Part shown: piece by piece, positions 54,301-62,697 of the stretch
Numbering within the stretch: the stretch's first letter is position 1
Layout of the letters: the number at the start of each line of letters is the position of its first letter
Origin: Myxococcota bacterium
GTDB lineage: Bacteria > Myxococcota > JAJVIH01
Length of the DNA: 64,000 bases
NCBI GenBank assembly: GCA_022072125.1
Contig: JAJVIH010000047.1
Span: 1 to 64,000 of the forward strand
Direction: 5' to 3'
Translations under genes and position numbers: made by a program
Notes under the pieces: generated by a model
What the model saw: only the letters and a program-made list of their open reading frames with translations
Database searches by the model: none
Told to the model about the DNA's origin: nothing

Positions 54301-54545
54301 ACCTGAACGCGCGCATTGGCGCCGCCTATTTCACCCTGGAGAAATACGAGGAGTCCTATGACTATCTGCAGCGTTCGCTGAAGCTGAACCCCAATATCGC
54401 CGAGGTGTATTACCACCTGGGATTCATCTTCAAACGCCGGAAGGACATCGCCAACGCCAGGAAAAGCTTCCAGAACTTCCTCACCCTCGCACCGGAGGAT
54501 TTCCGCGCGCCCGAGGCCCAGGAAGAGCTGCGAAAACTCCGCTGA
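51393..54545 (+). CDS. Zinc-ribbon / GYF-like / TPR membrane protein
   Basis: The 1050-residue protein starts with an MJ0042-type zinc ribbon (Cys5, Cys8, Cys28, Cys31). A Pro-rich spacer with a run of about 11 prolines (46-55 region) and a Gly/Asn/Ala-rich low-complexity part follow. A GYF_2/DUF4339-like unit lies at about 171-216 (YGPFDLNTIREMLKKGELSG), then a single span (260-280). From about 300 to the end there are around 20 TPR-like helical repeats, placing the repeat superhelix across the membrane from the zinc ribbon. Such proteins are frequent in myxobacteria as scaffolds. ATG 51393 puts the zinc ribbon at the N-terminus, so I prefer it to the upstream ATG at 51303. Its stop overlaps the trmJ start. 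Confidence 0.88.
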   Translation: MKIKCPGCSAEYNIDTNRISASGITIKCPKCLTSFMVMKDAQPGEPPPPPPPPPPPQASAPTMSQMNMPAPNMTASSLPSVNKAGGSFDFDFDFDAGNTAAGNAATASGMNTSPDSFTLDIPKGAAPLNIAGSDDATAVGMVPPVPPAGAPAAAPGSAERPVSMPGGASKRYQIRRRNGKVYGPFDLNTIREMLKKGELSGNEDASLNGSTWQPLALIPELAQAVAAAGGIQEEMAASSAKSGGLDMAALLDKVRDIPKKFLIIGGGIVVAAIAVPVVMSLIPDTPDEPPPAPVKTEKPFGLEEARTLYGRDEFAAYKTLTEKLKPAGVPEKALLLHARLFLARHFNEQDKDSLNSAEGLFNALKGEQQPDAFAVSALAHYLLFKGSLAEAEQFAAAAEKADSSLVEPALVMAETLAAAGKPNEADAAFKRALKAKPDSLAAGSRYASFLASQKRFEEAEKEYRRIVSASPRHITSVTALINVLAMNGKVEDAVKLSGELLSKSKELSLREANDIRLALYKVLRRTNDNEGALKVLEEAAQADPRDVRILNSLGKTYMSLRRYQEASNQFTRAATLKGDDVTAQVGKVESAIELNKLDEASALVETALAKNPKDWRLYRARAALQSRWGKRSNAILDYEKAIELNPKAMRPRINLIELYLEVEDFEKAVAALNKAREISPDSPLVQVMQAEILLRGQGEGRIDAALAEVKKALKSNPYNTRGRYTLGRLLLEKQDYKNAHDAFITVEKLDPQFPGIERMKGESLIGLKEYDKAVEVLTASLKKTNPGKEEAVVYGLIARAYIEKGDIPTAEDLITKAVTLDKTNTENLYWQGVMYIRKKDYKSAAESLETAIQFNGKIAKYHFERGRAYEEMRDMPTALASFQKALQINDANAFYHEHYGDALVLVGKPAEIRLAAKSYLRVAELQPERVDIWVKLGDLARDASNAQESLDYYQRAYKMNSAWTDERKGNLNARIGAAYFTLEKYEESYDYLQRSLKLNPNIAEVYYHLGFIFKRRKDIANARKSFQNFLTLAPEDFRAPEAQEELRKLR

Positions 54546-55378
54546 TGCCCCAGCGGCCCGGACAGCCCTCTGGCCCGGTTCATGGCTACGCCTTCGAGCC
54601 GCCCGCGCTCCTGAAACACCTGCGCGTGGTGGTTGTGGAGCCCCACCATGGCGGGAATGTGGGGGCGATCGCCCGCGCCATGAAGAACTTCGGATTCAGC
54701 CGCCTCACCCTGGTGGGCGCGCATGAGGATTTCCGCCACGCGGAAATGTTGCGCATGGCCGTCGCCGCCGCCGACATCGTTGAATCCCGCGCCGAAGCCT
54801 CCTCGCTGGAGGAGGCGGTCAACGGCTGCATCCTGTCGGTGGGAACCACCAGCAGACTCGTCAAACACCGTTCTCCCGCACGCCCTCCGGAAGAAGCCGC
54901 CCGCGCTCTTGCGGAGGCGCTGGCGCACGGCGACGCGGCCCTGGTGCTGGGACCGGAATTCCGCGGTCTGAGCGACGAGGAACTGGATTTGTGCGGAATG
55001 ATCAGCGCCATCCCCGCCGCCAGCGCGCAACCCAGCCTGAACCTGTCCCAGGCCGCGTGCATTTATCTGCACGAAATCCAGCGCGCCGCCGCCCCGGCCC
55101 CAGCGCCCTTTCCCGGGTGGGATCCCCCCGCGCCGGCGGGGGAACAGTTGCGTTTTATCCAGCGGCTGGAGGAAACCCTGTTCGCCATCGGCTATCTGCG
55201 TTCCAAACGGGAGCAGGGATACCTGCGCAAACTGCGGGACCTGGTCTTCCGGCTGGGTCCAGACCGTTACGAACTGGATGTGCTGTATGGCGTGCTCAAG
55301 CAGATGCGCCATGCCGCCGGGCGGCCGCTCGACCGGCGGAAATCCCATGTCCCGTCCGGGGACCCGGGACCTGACTGA
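54545..55378 (+). CDS. trmJ: TrmJ-like tRNA 2'-O-methyltransferase (SpoU/SPOUT)
   Basis: The 277-residue SPOUT enzyme has the family blocks VVVEPHHGGNVGAIARAMKN (about 30-50), LVLGPEFRGLSDEEL (near 137) and PSLNLSQAACIYLHEI (near 165). TrmJ methylates the ribose at position 32 of tRNAs. Its ATG overlaps the stop of the TPR gene (TGATG). A C-terminal helical extension (QRLEETLFAIGYLR) is also TrmJ-like. Confidence 0.9.
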   Translation: MPQRPGQPSGPVHGYAFEPPALLKHLRVVVVEPHHGGNVGAIARAMKNFGFSRLTLVGAHEDFRHAEMLRMAVAAADIVESRAEASSLEEAVNGCILSVGTTSRLVKHRSPARPPEEAARALAEALAHGDAALVLGPEFRGLSDEELDLCGMISAIPAASAQPSLNLSQAACIYLHEIQRAAAPAPAPFPGWDPPAPAGEQLRFIQRLEETLFAIGYLRSKREQGYLRKLRDLVFRLGPDRYELDVLYGVLKQMRHAAGRPLDRRKSHVPSGDPGPD

Positions 55379-55472
55379 AAACGCCCCTGCCACGCCACAC
55401 TTCGCCGGAATGTGATACCTGTCATTTGAATGGATGCGGTGGAATGGGCATAGTCGGCGAACTCTCCTCCGG

Positions 55473-56654
55473 ATGGAATTCATGATGGTGGTTCCTGGAC
55501 TCGAATGCCTGCTCGAACGTCAGCGCGGCTTGGTGGCGGGCAAGCGCGTGGCCCTGCTCGTCAATCCCACGGCCATCACACGGCGGTTTGAACATGCGGC
55601 GGATCTCTGGCGGCGCTCTTCCGATCTCGGGCTGGAGGTGATCTTCGGGCCGGAGCACGGCGCATTCGCCACCGCGCAGGACATGATTCCGGTGGAGGGC
55701 GAGCAGGCCCATGCCCCGGTGGTGTCGCTGTACGGCGACTCGCTGGAGAAATGTTATCCGCCGGAAGAATGGATGAAGCGGGTCCACGCCGTGGTCTATG
55801 ACATCCAGGACGTGGGAAGCCGTTACTACACCTTTGTCGCCAGCCTGCTGATGACCATGGAAATCGCCCAGAAAACCGGCGCGGAGGTGATCGTCTGCGA
55901 TCGCCCCAACCCGGTTTCGGGACTGTACCCGGAAGGCGGAAAAATCGAGACCGGTTTCGAGTCCTTCGTGGGGTATGTGAGCATCGCCCAGCGCCACGCC
56001 ATGACGGCGGGTGAAATCGCATCCCTGTTCCGCGACCGCAAGACGCCGCAATGCCGCCTGACTGTGGTGGAAATGGAGGGATACCGCCGGCGGATGTTCT
56101 TTGGCGACACCGGGCTGCCGTGGGTCATGCCTTCACCCAACATGCCCACGCCGGACACCGCCCTGGTCTATCCGGGCATGTGCCTCGTGGAAGGCACGAA
56201 CCTGTCGGAAGGCCGCGGAACCACCCGCCCATTTGAAATCACGGGCGCGCCCTGGATCAACGGAGAACTGCTGGCGAGGGGACTCAACGAACTGAATTTG
56301 CCGGGCGTGTTTTTCCGCCCGCTTTCATTTTCGCCCACCTTCCAGAAGCATGCGGGCGAGTTGTGCGGGGGCGTGCAGCTTCACGTCACGGACCGGGAGA
56401 AATTCCGTCCTTTCGCGGCGGGGCTGGCGCTCATCCGCCAGGCGCGCCAGATGTGGCCCGATCAGTTCCGCTGGCGCACCGCGAGATATGAATTCGTGGA
56501 GGATATCCCCGCCTTTGATTTGCTGGCGGGCAATTCCTGGTGCCGCGCCATGATTGACGCCGGAGAACCCCTGGATCGTATCGTGGATCGTTTTCAGTCC
56601 GATCTGCCGTTGCTGGAGGCCGAACGGCGGCATTACCTGCGGTATCCCGAATGA
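55473..56654 (+). CDS. namZ: DUF1343 / NamZ-like exo-N-acetylmuramidase
   Basis: The 393-residue protein (ATG 55473) has the DUF1343 blocks: LVNPTAITRRFEHAADLW, IFGPEHGAFATAQ, VVYDIQDVGSRYYTF, VCDRPNPVSG and VEGTNLSEGRGTTRPFE. NamZ releases terminal N-acetylmuramic acid from cell-wall glycan chains (GH171). No clear signal peptide is present, unlike many homologues, so it may act on imported fragments or be exported otherwise. It overlaps the next gene by 4 nt (ATGA) and heads a four-gene run. Confidence 0.9.
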   Translation: MEFMMVVPGLECLLERQRGLVAGKRVALLVNPTAITRRFEHAADLWRRSSDLGLEVIFGPEHGAFATAQDMIPVEGEQAHAPVVSLYGDSLEKCYPPEEWMKRVHAVVYDIQDVGSRYYTFVASLLMTMEIAQKTGAEVIVCDRPNPVSGLYPEGGKIETGFESFVGYVSIAQRHAMTAGEIASLFRDRKTPQCRLTVVEMEGYRRRMFFGDTGLPWVMPSPNMPTPDTALVYPGMCLVEGTNLSEGRGTTRPFEITGAPWINGELLARGLNELNLPGVFFRPLSFSPTFQKHAGELCGGVQLHVTDREKFRPFAAGLALIRQARQMWPDQFRWRTARYEFVEDIPAFDLLAGNSWCRAMIDAGEPLDRIVDRFQSDLPLLEAERRHYLRYPE

Positions 56655-59197
56655 AACAGAACCAGACCGGCGACTTCCACAAGCAGATGGGCCTCGCGCT
56701 GGCGCTGACGCTGGCGTTCGCCGCCGCCGCGCGCGCGCAACAGCCGCCGGTGGATGAAGCCGCCGCGCCGCCGCCGCCGGCGATTGCGTTATCCCCCGCC
56801 AGCCCGGCCAGCGCGGCCACTCCGTCCGCCGCCGCCGCGCCCAGGGAGCCGACCAAATATTTTTCGTTGCCGGTATTTCTCGCGGGCGGCGTTTCGGGTT
56901 CTTTCGGCGACTCCACCTGCCGCGCCTCCCGGGACAAATACACGGATTTCTCCCAACTCGTGGTGGACATCCGCAACCGCCAGAAGACCACCATCAAGTC
57001 ATATGGAACCGCCGCTCCGGTGATCATCACCGGCGATCTCGGCGGGCCGGGAAGCATTTCCCGCTATGGACTCAATGAAATGGATGCGGGTCCGGACCTG
57101 CTGGCCACGGCGGTGGCCCGCATGTTGCCGACCCTGGTTGGGGTGGGAAACAAGGATTTGCTCATCCGTCCCCGCGCCATCACCCGTTTCGCCCAGGCGC
57201 TGCGGGCGCGGAAAATCCATTACGGCTCGGCGAACATGGAATGCGACCAGGAGCGGAAAAACCTGTGCGGGGAGGAATACCACTCCCATGTGCTGGTGAA
57301 TTACCCCGGCATCAACGTCGGGTTTTTCGCCCTGCAGGCGGAGGATCTGCATGAGAAGATTGATCCCGCCTATCTGGAGGGAATCCAGTTCGCCGATCCC
57401 GCCAAAGCGGGCGACAGAACCGCCGCCCGCCTGCGCAAAATGGGCGCCAGCCTGGTCATCGCCGTGGTCCACCAGGGCAATGAACCCGGCGCCGATTCAA
57501 ACCTGATCAGCCTGGCGCGCAAGCTGGGTCCCGATGTGGATGCGATCTTCACCGACACCCTGGCGCCCGACGCCGCCACCTACGTGCAGGCGCGCATCTC
57601 CCGCCCTGAAGGCCCCATCCTGGTGGTCGGAGCGCCCGTCAATTACGATACCTGGTTCACCCTGGGTTTGATGGTGTCCAAGAGCGGCCCGCGGGCCATC
57701 CTGCACGACGTTCTGGTGACCCAGCAAAAGGTGGAAAGCGATCTCCCCCGCGACCCCCAGGTGGAAAAGGCCGTGCAGGAGGTCCGCGCCAGTTACTGCG
57801 GGCTGTACGGCAAAAACCTGCCCAACAGCGCGGTTGGCAAACCAATGACGCGCGAACGCTTCCTCAACCTCCTGCTGGAGGTCATGCGCACGGAAGCCAG
57901 GGCGGAAGTCGCCGTGGTGAATCGCGGGGTGCTCAGCAGTTCCGATGTTTTCCCGGTGACTGACGCCCTCCGCTACGACGACATCTTCCGCGCGCTGCCG
58001 TTTCCGAACCAGGTGGTGCGCTACCGGGCGCTGGGATCCGATTTGCGGGGCTACTGGGCCGCGGACAAGGGCAAGGAATCCGGTAAGCGCGATCTGCTGT
58101 TCGCGGGTCTCTCCGAGCGCAACGGCGCGCTGGTGGTCAATGGCCGTCCGCTCAACGATGACCAGACCTATTCGATCACCACGATTGACTATCTCGCCCG
58201 CGGCGGCGACAGCGCCTTTGGCTCCGTTTCCGGGTATGAAACCGCCGGAGAAGGAAAATTCCTGCGCGATCTGGTGATTGACTATTTCACCGTCCGGGAC
58301 CAGGCCCCCTTCACCCGCGTCCGGGATGAATTTCCCGACTACTGGAACCTCCCCCACTGGACCTTTGCTTCCATCGTGGACGCCTCCTACAGCACGGTGA
58401 AATTCTCCAATCTGGCGGGATACCGGGATATCCGCATACCGCCATCGGAAAGCACCACCATCGAGGGAACCCTCGACACCTCGCTCAACATGAACACCCG
58501 CGCCCATGGCTGGACCAACCGCTTGGTGCTGCGTTACGCCACCACCATCACCCCGGGCGTCAACGAGGAGGGCGAGGAAGAAGACATCCTGATCGAAACC
58601 TCCGATGTCATCCAGTATGATACGGCGTACCAGTTCCGCTATTTCCGCGACACGCTGGGAGACGGCCGGTGGCAGATTCCGGTTCTGGTGGCGGAAAGCC
58701 GCATCCAGACCGAGTTCACCGAGCGCGAGCCCTTCGTGGAGGGAGAAGAGGTTTTCCGGCAGTTCATCATCAACGCCATCGGCGGCGTGCTCTGGGAGTT
58801 TGGAACCATCGCCAACCTGCGTATCGGCGCCGGCATTGACCGCGAGGTGTTCAATCCGGACGCGCGTTACCGCCTGCTGCTCGCCGCCAACGCGCGCCTG
58901 TTCCGGCTTTCGCAGCCATTGTTCCTGAGTTCCCAGGTCTACCTGCAGTCCGAAGCCGACTACCGCTGGAAAGATCCTGGTGGTGACGACCGGCACGAGA
59001 TCATCTCCATCACCAGCCTGGGCGTGACGCTGTTTGGCCCGCTGGAGTTGTTCACTGCTTTCGACTACTTTGGCCTGCGGGCCCTGGGGCCGTGGGCGGA
59101 GATGCAGGATATTGACGAGGTCGGACGCTTCGCCCACCGCGTGGACCTGCAGGCGGGCCTGCGCCTCGACCTGTCGGCCTGGATGCAGACTTTCTGA
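56651..59197 (+). CDS. 5'-nucleotidase-like protein fused to an outer-membrane-like barrel
   Basis: The 848-residue exported protein (signal peptide ending ARAQ, ~30) has a Pro/Ala linker. Residues ~70-350 form a degenerate metallophosphatase-like domain, and ~375-545 a good 5'-nucleotidase C-terminal domain (VVNRGVLSSSDVFPV, YDDIFRALPFPNQV, DYLARGGDSAFG). The last ~280 residues alternate aromatic and polar strands and end in ...WMQTF, a terminal Phe like outer-membrane barrel proteins. The catalytic set is eroded: Asp129 (ITGDL), Asn167 (VGNKDL, where the family has GNHE) and His274 remain, but the DxH and GHxH ligands are gone. It may be a binding rather than a hydrolysing protein. It overlaps namZ by 4 nt and precedes the guanidino-enzyme gene by 9 nt. 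Confidence 0.78.
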   Translation: MKQNQTGDFHKQMGLALALTLAFAAAARAQQPPVDEAAAPPPPAIALSPASPASAATPSAAAAPREPTKYFSLPVFLAGGVSGSFGDSTCRASRDKYTDFSQLVVDIRNRQKTTIKSYGTAAPVIITGDLGGPGSISRYGLNEMDAGPDLLATAVARMLPTLVGVGNKDLLIRPRAITRFAQALRARKIHYGSANMECDQERKNLCGEEYHSHVLVNYPGINVGFFALQAEDLHEKIDPAYLEGIQFADPAKAGDRTAARLRKMGASLVIAVVHQGNEPGADSNLISLARKLGPDVDAIFTDTLAPDAATYVQARISRPEGPILVVGAPVNYDTWFTLGLMVSKSGPRAILHDVLVTQQKVESDLPRDPQVEKAVQEVRASYCGLYGKNLPNSAVGKPMTRERFLNLLLEVMRTEARAEVAVVNRGVLSSSDVFPVTDALRYDDIFRALPFPNQVVRYRALGSDLRGYWAADKGKESGKRDLLFAGLSERNGALVVNGRPLNDDQTYSITTIDYLARGGDSAFGSVSGYETAGEGKFLRDLVIDYFTVRDQAPFTRVRDEFPDYWNLPHWTFASIVDASYSTVKFSNLAGYRDIRIPPSESTTIEGTLDTSLNMNTRAHGWTNRLVLRYATTITPGVNEEGEEEDILIETSDVIQYDTAYQFRYFRDTLGDGRWQIPVLVAESRIQTEFTEREPFVEGEEVFRQFIINAIGGVLWEFGTIANLRIGAGIDREVFNPDARYRLLLAANARLFRLSQPLFLSSQVYLQSEADYRWKDPGGDDRHEIISITSLGVTLFGPLELFTAFDYFGLRALGPWAEMQDIDEVGRFAHRVDLQAGLRLDLSAWMQTF

Positions 59198-59206
59198 AGC
59201 AACGCC

Positions 59207-60145
59207 ATGAACCTGAAAGACACTCCCGTATTCCTGATGAGTTACCCGCCGCGCGGATGGCGCATCACCGGCGGCAAGAATTTCCGTTCGGCCGGACGCA
59301 AATCACCCAGCCCCGCCGGGGCCCTGCGCGAATGGATGGCGCTGGCCGGCTCCATCCAGGCCCTGGGCGGAGAGATCATCGTCATGGCGCCGCCGGAAGG
59401 ACAAACCCTGACGGGCATGATGTACACGGCGAACGCGGGCGAGTTTTCCATGTTCCGCGATCAGCCGCTGTTCCTGATCTCGAACATGAGCGTGGCGCAC
59501 CGCAAGGCCGAGGCGGATGTCATCGAAGCCTTTTGGAAACGGGCGGGAGTTCCGGTCTGGCGGATAGAAAGCATCTGGGAGGGGCAGGCCGATATCTGCC
59601 GCCTGCCTCACGGTCTTGTGTACACTTACGGCCCCCGCTCGGAGGAAGCCTTCTGCAACGAGGTGGCGCCGCATCTCAAGGGCAACAACGCCATCCGGGT
59701 TCCCCTGGTGGATCCGTTTTTTCACGGCGATCTGGCTCTCAACTGCCTCACCCGCAAGGATGGAAGCGCGCTCGTTCTGATTTGCCCGGACGCCTTCGAC
59801 GGCGATGGCTGCGAAACGGTGCGGGAATTCTGCGAAGGGTTCGTGGAGGTGCTGGAAATGTCCAAGGCCGACGCGCTGGAATACGCGGGCAACGCCCTGT
59901 GCGTGAACGGAACCCTGTTGTTGCCTTCGGGCGTGTCTGAATCCCTGGCCGATCAGGTGCGCGCGCGCGGCATCGCCGTTCAGCGCCTGCATTTTGACGA
60001 ACTGCTGGGCAAGGGCGGCGGCGGACCGCGTTGTCTGGTCAATGAACTGCGCGAGTTCCCGGAGATTGACGATTCCTTCCTGTACCGTACCCAGCGGACA
60101 GCCATCGAAGCGCTGGCGAATACCTATCCATCCGCCGCCGAATGA
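59207..60145 (+). CDS. Guanidino-modifying enzyme (dimethylargininase/arginine deiminase-like)
   Basis: The 312-residue pentein-fold protein has the family's catalytic His173 in FFHGDLALNC and Cys276 in GGGGPRCLVNEL, with MMYTANAGEF (Asn75) and EGQAD (125-129). In arginine deiminases and dimethylargininases the last motif is usually EGGD, so a one-residue difference here could alter substrate choice. The reaction would hydrolyse the guanidine of arginine or a derivative to citrulline plus amine or ammonia. It overlaps the alpha/beta hydrolase gene by 4 nt. Confidence 0.85.
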   Translation: MNLKDTPVFLMSYPPRGWRITGGKNFRSAGRKSPSPAGALREWMALAGSIQALGGEIIVMAPPEGQTLTGMMYTANAGEFSMFRDQPLFLISNMSVAHRKAEADVIEAFWKRAGVPVWRIESIWEGQADICRLPHGLVYTYGPRSEEAFCNEVAPHLKGNNAIRVPLVDPFFHGDLALNCLTRKDGSALVLICPDAFDGDGCETVREFCEGFVEVLEMSKADALEYAGNALCVNGTLLLPSGVSESLADQVRARGIAVQRLHFDELLGKGGGGPRCLVNELREFPEIDDSFLYRTQRTAIEALANTYPSAAE

Positions 60146-61080
60146 ACGGCTGGGTCGAGGATTACGTCCGCGGTTACGACGGCGTCCGGCTGCGCTACTC
60201 GGTGCAGGGCCATGGGGAGCCCGCCCTGGTGTTGTGCGACGGTCTCGCCTGCGACGGCTTCGCCTGGAAATACCTGAAGCCGGAGCTGTCTCCCCACCAC
60301 CGCATCATCCACCCGCATTATCGCGGGCATGGCCTGTCGGGCATGCCCGAGGACCATTCCCATTTCAACATCCCCGATTTCGCCCGCGATATCCTGTCGG
60401 TGATGGACGCGGCGAAACTGCGCAAATCGGTGCTGATCGGCCACAGCATGGGCGTGCAGGTCTGCCTGGAGTTTCACCGCCTGTATCCCGATCGGGTGCT
60501 GGGTCTCATTCTATGCTGCGGACCCTTTGAAACGCCGTTGCATACCTTTCAGGGCACCCACCTGGCCGAACTGGCGTTTCCCTTCGTCAAGCGGGTGGGC
60601 CTGCGTTTTCACAAGCCGCTGGCGGCGCTGGCGAGACAGGTGTTTCCCACCAGCCTCGCCTACCACGCGACGCTGATGAGCGAGGCCAACCCCAACCTGG
60701 TCAAGCGCGAAGACATCATGCCCTATTTCGATCATTTGGCGCGCATGGATCCGCGGGCGTTTTTCCGCTCGCTGGAAGGCGCGCAAAAGCACAGCGCCCG
60801 CGATCACCTGCCCGAAGTGGACGCGCCCACGCTGATCATCGCCGCCGAGCAGGATAAATTCACCCCGCTGGCGCTATCGGAGGAAATGCACCAGAGCATC
60901 CGCAACTCCGAGATGCTGATTCTTCCCGGCGGCAGCCATGTGGCGCCGGTGGAGTTTCCGGAGTTGATGAACCTGCGCATCACGGAATTTTTGCGCCGCC
61001 ATTTCGGCGGCATGCGCGCCAAACTCCAGCACCTGCACGCGCACGGCGTCCAGAAGCCTGGCGCCCGCGACAGCGATTGA
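60142..61080 (+). CDS. Alpha/beta hydrolase
   Basis: The 312-residue cytosolic-looking hydrolase has the oxyanion/nucleophile elbow LIGHSMG (Ser102), acid Asp238 (AEQDKFTPL) and His266 (GGSHVAPVE), a full catalytic triad. RGHGLSGMP near 61 is typical of the family, with a cap domain between about 130 and 220. It is the last gene of the namZ operon. The substrate (ester, lactone or amide) is unknown. Confidence 0.9.
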   Translation: MNGWVEDYVRGYDGVRLRYSVQGHGEPALVLCDGLACDGFAWKYLKPELSPHHRIIHPHYRGHGLSGMPEDHSHFNIPDFARDILSVMDAAKLRKSVLIGHSMGVQVCLEFHRLYPDRVLGLILCCGPFETPLHTFQGTHLAELAFPFVKRVGLRFHKPLAALARQVFPTSLAYHATLMSEANPNLVKREDIMPYFDHLARMDPRAFFRSLEGAQKHSARDHLPEVDAPTLIIAAEQDKFTPLALSEEMHQSIRNSEMLILPGGSHVAPVEFPELMNLRITEFLRRHFGGMRAKLQHLHAHGVQKPGARDSD

Positions 61081-61383
61081 CGGTCTTCCGCCGCCAGCAG
61101 GGCGATTGGATCCGTGTCACGCCGCATGAGCGCCCTCCCCCTGCGCGGCGTCAACCCCGCCGCGATGGCCCGTCCGCTTTGTTGCGCAAACAACAGGGAA
61201 GGGATTTTCATGCTGATTTGATCTTGATCGCCCCATGACGATCTCATGCATCCCTCTCCCGGCCTTGCCGAGGAGAAGGAGAAGCCGCGATCAGGCGGCA
61301 GGGCGGCTCCAACGAAACCATCCCCAACAAAAAGATATCGCGGAGCGGCGCGATGGAGGTTCGGGCGGGCGGCCGCCATCCGC
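61081..61383. other. Intergenic region with decayed repeat, no gene seen
   Basis: The 303 bp between the convergent hydrolase and fadL genes hold no gene. A repeat-like block at 61175-61231 resembles intergenic copies elsewhere. A following TCTCCCGGCCTTGCCGAGGA stretch could form a hairpin. Confidence 0.55.
61175..61231 (+). repeat. Interspersed repeat-like block, copy B
   Basis: AACAGGGA (61192-61199), TTCATG (61207-61212) and ATCTTGATCGC (61221-61231) repeat in the same order as at 5929-5962, preceded by a palindromic TTGCGCAA-type core (about 61182-61189). Confidence 0.4.
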
Positions 61384-62697
61384 TCAGAAAAACACGGTGA
61401 CGTTGGTGTTGAGGAATCCCACGTGCGAGGAATAATCGCCGCTGGCGGGCGGGGAGTTTTCGCTCGTGGCGATGGTTTTGGGCAGGAAGAAAATGTGGTT
61501 GTAGCCCGCGTTCAGTTCCAGCATTTCCGTCATCCGCCAAATCGCGCCGCCCGCCACGCCAATCTTGAAACTGTCGAAGAGATCGGGCCCCATCCGCCCA
61601 TCGGGAATGGCGCCGTTCTCCGCCCCCGCGCCCAGGAAGATGGACAGGCTTTCCAGAATCCGGTAGCGGCCGCCGGCGCGGATATTGACGGCGTCATGCC
61701 AATCGGCGCGCTGCACCACGTCCGGAATGGCGAAGCCGCCGCCGCTGTTGTCCACCGTGATCCTGACCTCCTTGTACTGCCGCCAGGTCGCGTATTCGGA
61801 AATCAGCCTGAAGGTCCATTTCTCCCATGGCGACCAGGTCACTCCCGCGCGGATGGCCGCGGGCCAGGTCATGTTGAGCCGCGCCGGACGGGCCGGATCC
61901 TCGCCGCCCAGCAGGGTGCGGAACTGGTTGCGCGGCGGATAGAGTTTGATCTGGCCATCCAGATCCACATCCACCCAGGAGGTGAAGGACAGGCCGATTT
62001 GCAGGGTCTTGAGCGGCTCGGCCACCACGCCCACCGCCCAGCTATACGCCCAGCCGCTGAAATCCAGTTCGACGCGCCCCTCGTTGCCCGGCTCCTCGGG
62101 AGGAGGAGGCGGACCGTTGGTGAAACCGGGCACGAATTCGCCGAAATCCACCGCGCGGTAGGATTTCACCCCGCATTGGATGATGCTGAACGAACCGCCG
62201 GCGTGCAGCCATTCCACGGGAGTGATCACCAGCGCCGGCGTGATGTACATCCCCGTGATGCCGCCCCAGATGGATTGCCAGCGCTGCGCGCCGTTGGGGT
62301 TTTCCCACGCCGCGCGCGAGCCGAAGGGAAAATAAACCCCGATGCCGGCGGTCAGCCAGGGCAGGCCGAAATCGCTGGTCGCCGCCAGCATGGGCTGCAC
62401 GCTCAGGGTGGTCAGGGTTTCCCTGGCGAAACGGCGGCCCAGGGGGGCGGCGTATTCCGCGGTGGTGTCGCGGGTGAACGACGCCGAACGCAGGATGGTG
62501 TTGTTGTCGAGGTAGAGGGAAGTTCCGGAAATGCGTCCGATCGCGGCGGGATTCCAGAACAGGGATGAAGGCGAATTGGCGGTGGGCCCGGCGGTGTCGC
62601 CGCCGATTTTCGATATCAAAAAGCCGCTGGCGCGGGCGGGAACGGCGGACGTCAGCGCGCAGCAGATCAGCAGGGATTGCAACACCCGGACCTTCAT
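61384..62697 (-). CDS. FadL/OmpP1/TodX-family outer-membrane transporter
   Basis: The 437-residue protein has a signal peptide (to about 24, ARAS). The family opening SGFLISKIGGDTAGPTANSP is followed by SLFWNPAAIG, then beta-strands throughout, ending ...VTVFF with a terminal Phe. FadL-type barrels take up long-chain fatty acids or other hydrophobic compounds across the outer membrane. A Pro/Glu-rich loop (PPPPPEEPGNEGR) near the middle is atypical. Its ATG overlaps the stop of the upstream lipoprotein gene. Confidence 0.9.
   Translation of the reverse strand: MKVRVLQSLLICCALTSAVPARASGFLISKIGGDTAGPTANSPSSLFWNPAAIGRISGTSLYLDNNTILRSASFTRDTTAEYAAPLGRRFARETLTTLSVQPMLAATSDFGLPWLTAGIGVYFPFGSRAAWENPNGAQRWQSIWGGITGMYITPALVITPVEWLHAGGSFSIIQCGVKSYRAVDFGEFVPGFTNGPPPPPEEPGNEGRVELDFSGWAYSWAVGVVAEPLKTLQIGLSFTSWVDVDLDGQIKLYPPRNQFRTLLGGEDPARPARLNMTWPAAIRAGVTWSPWEKWTFRLISEYATWRQYKEVRITVDNSGGGFAIPDVVQRADWHDAVNIRAGGRYRILESLSIFLGAGAENGAIPDGRMGPDLFDSFKIGVAGGAIWRMTEMLELNAGYNHIFFLPKTIATSENSPPASGDYSSHVGFLNTNVTVFF

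Noticed and set aside
51618-54416. 932-codon minus-strand frame opposite the TPR gene
   Set aside because: It has no recognisable domain. The plus strand shows the zinc ribbon, a membrane span and TPR helices.
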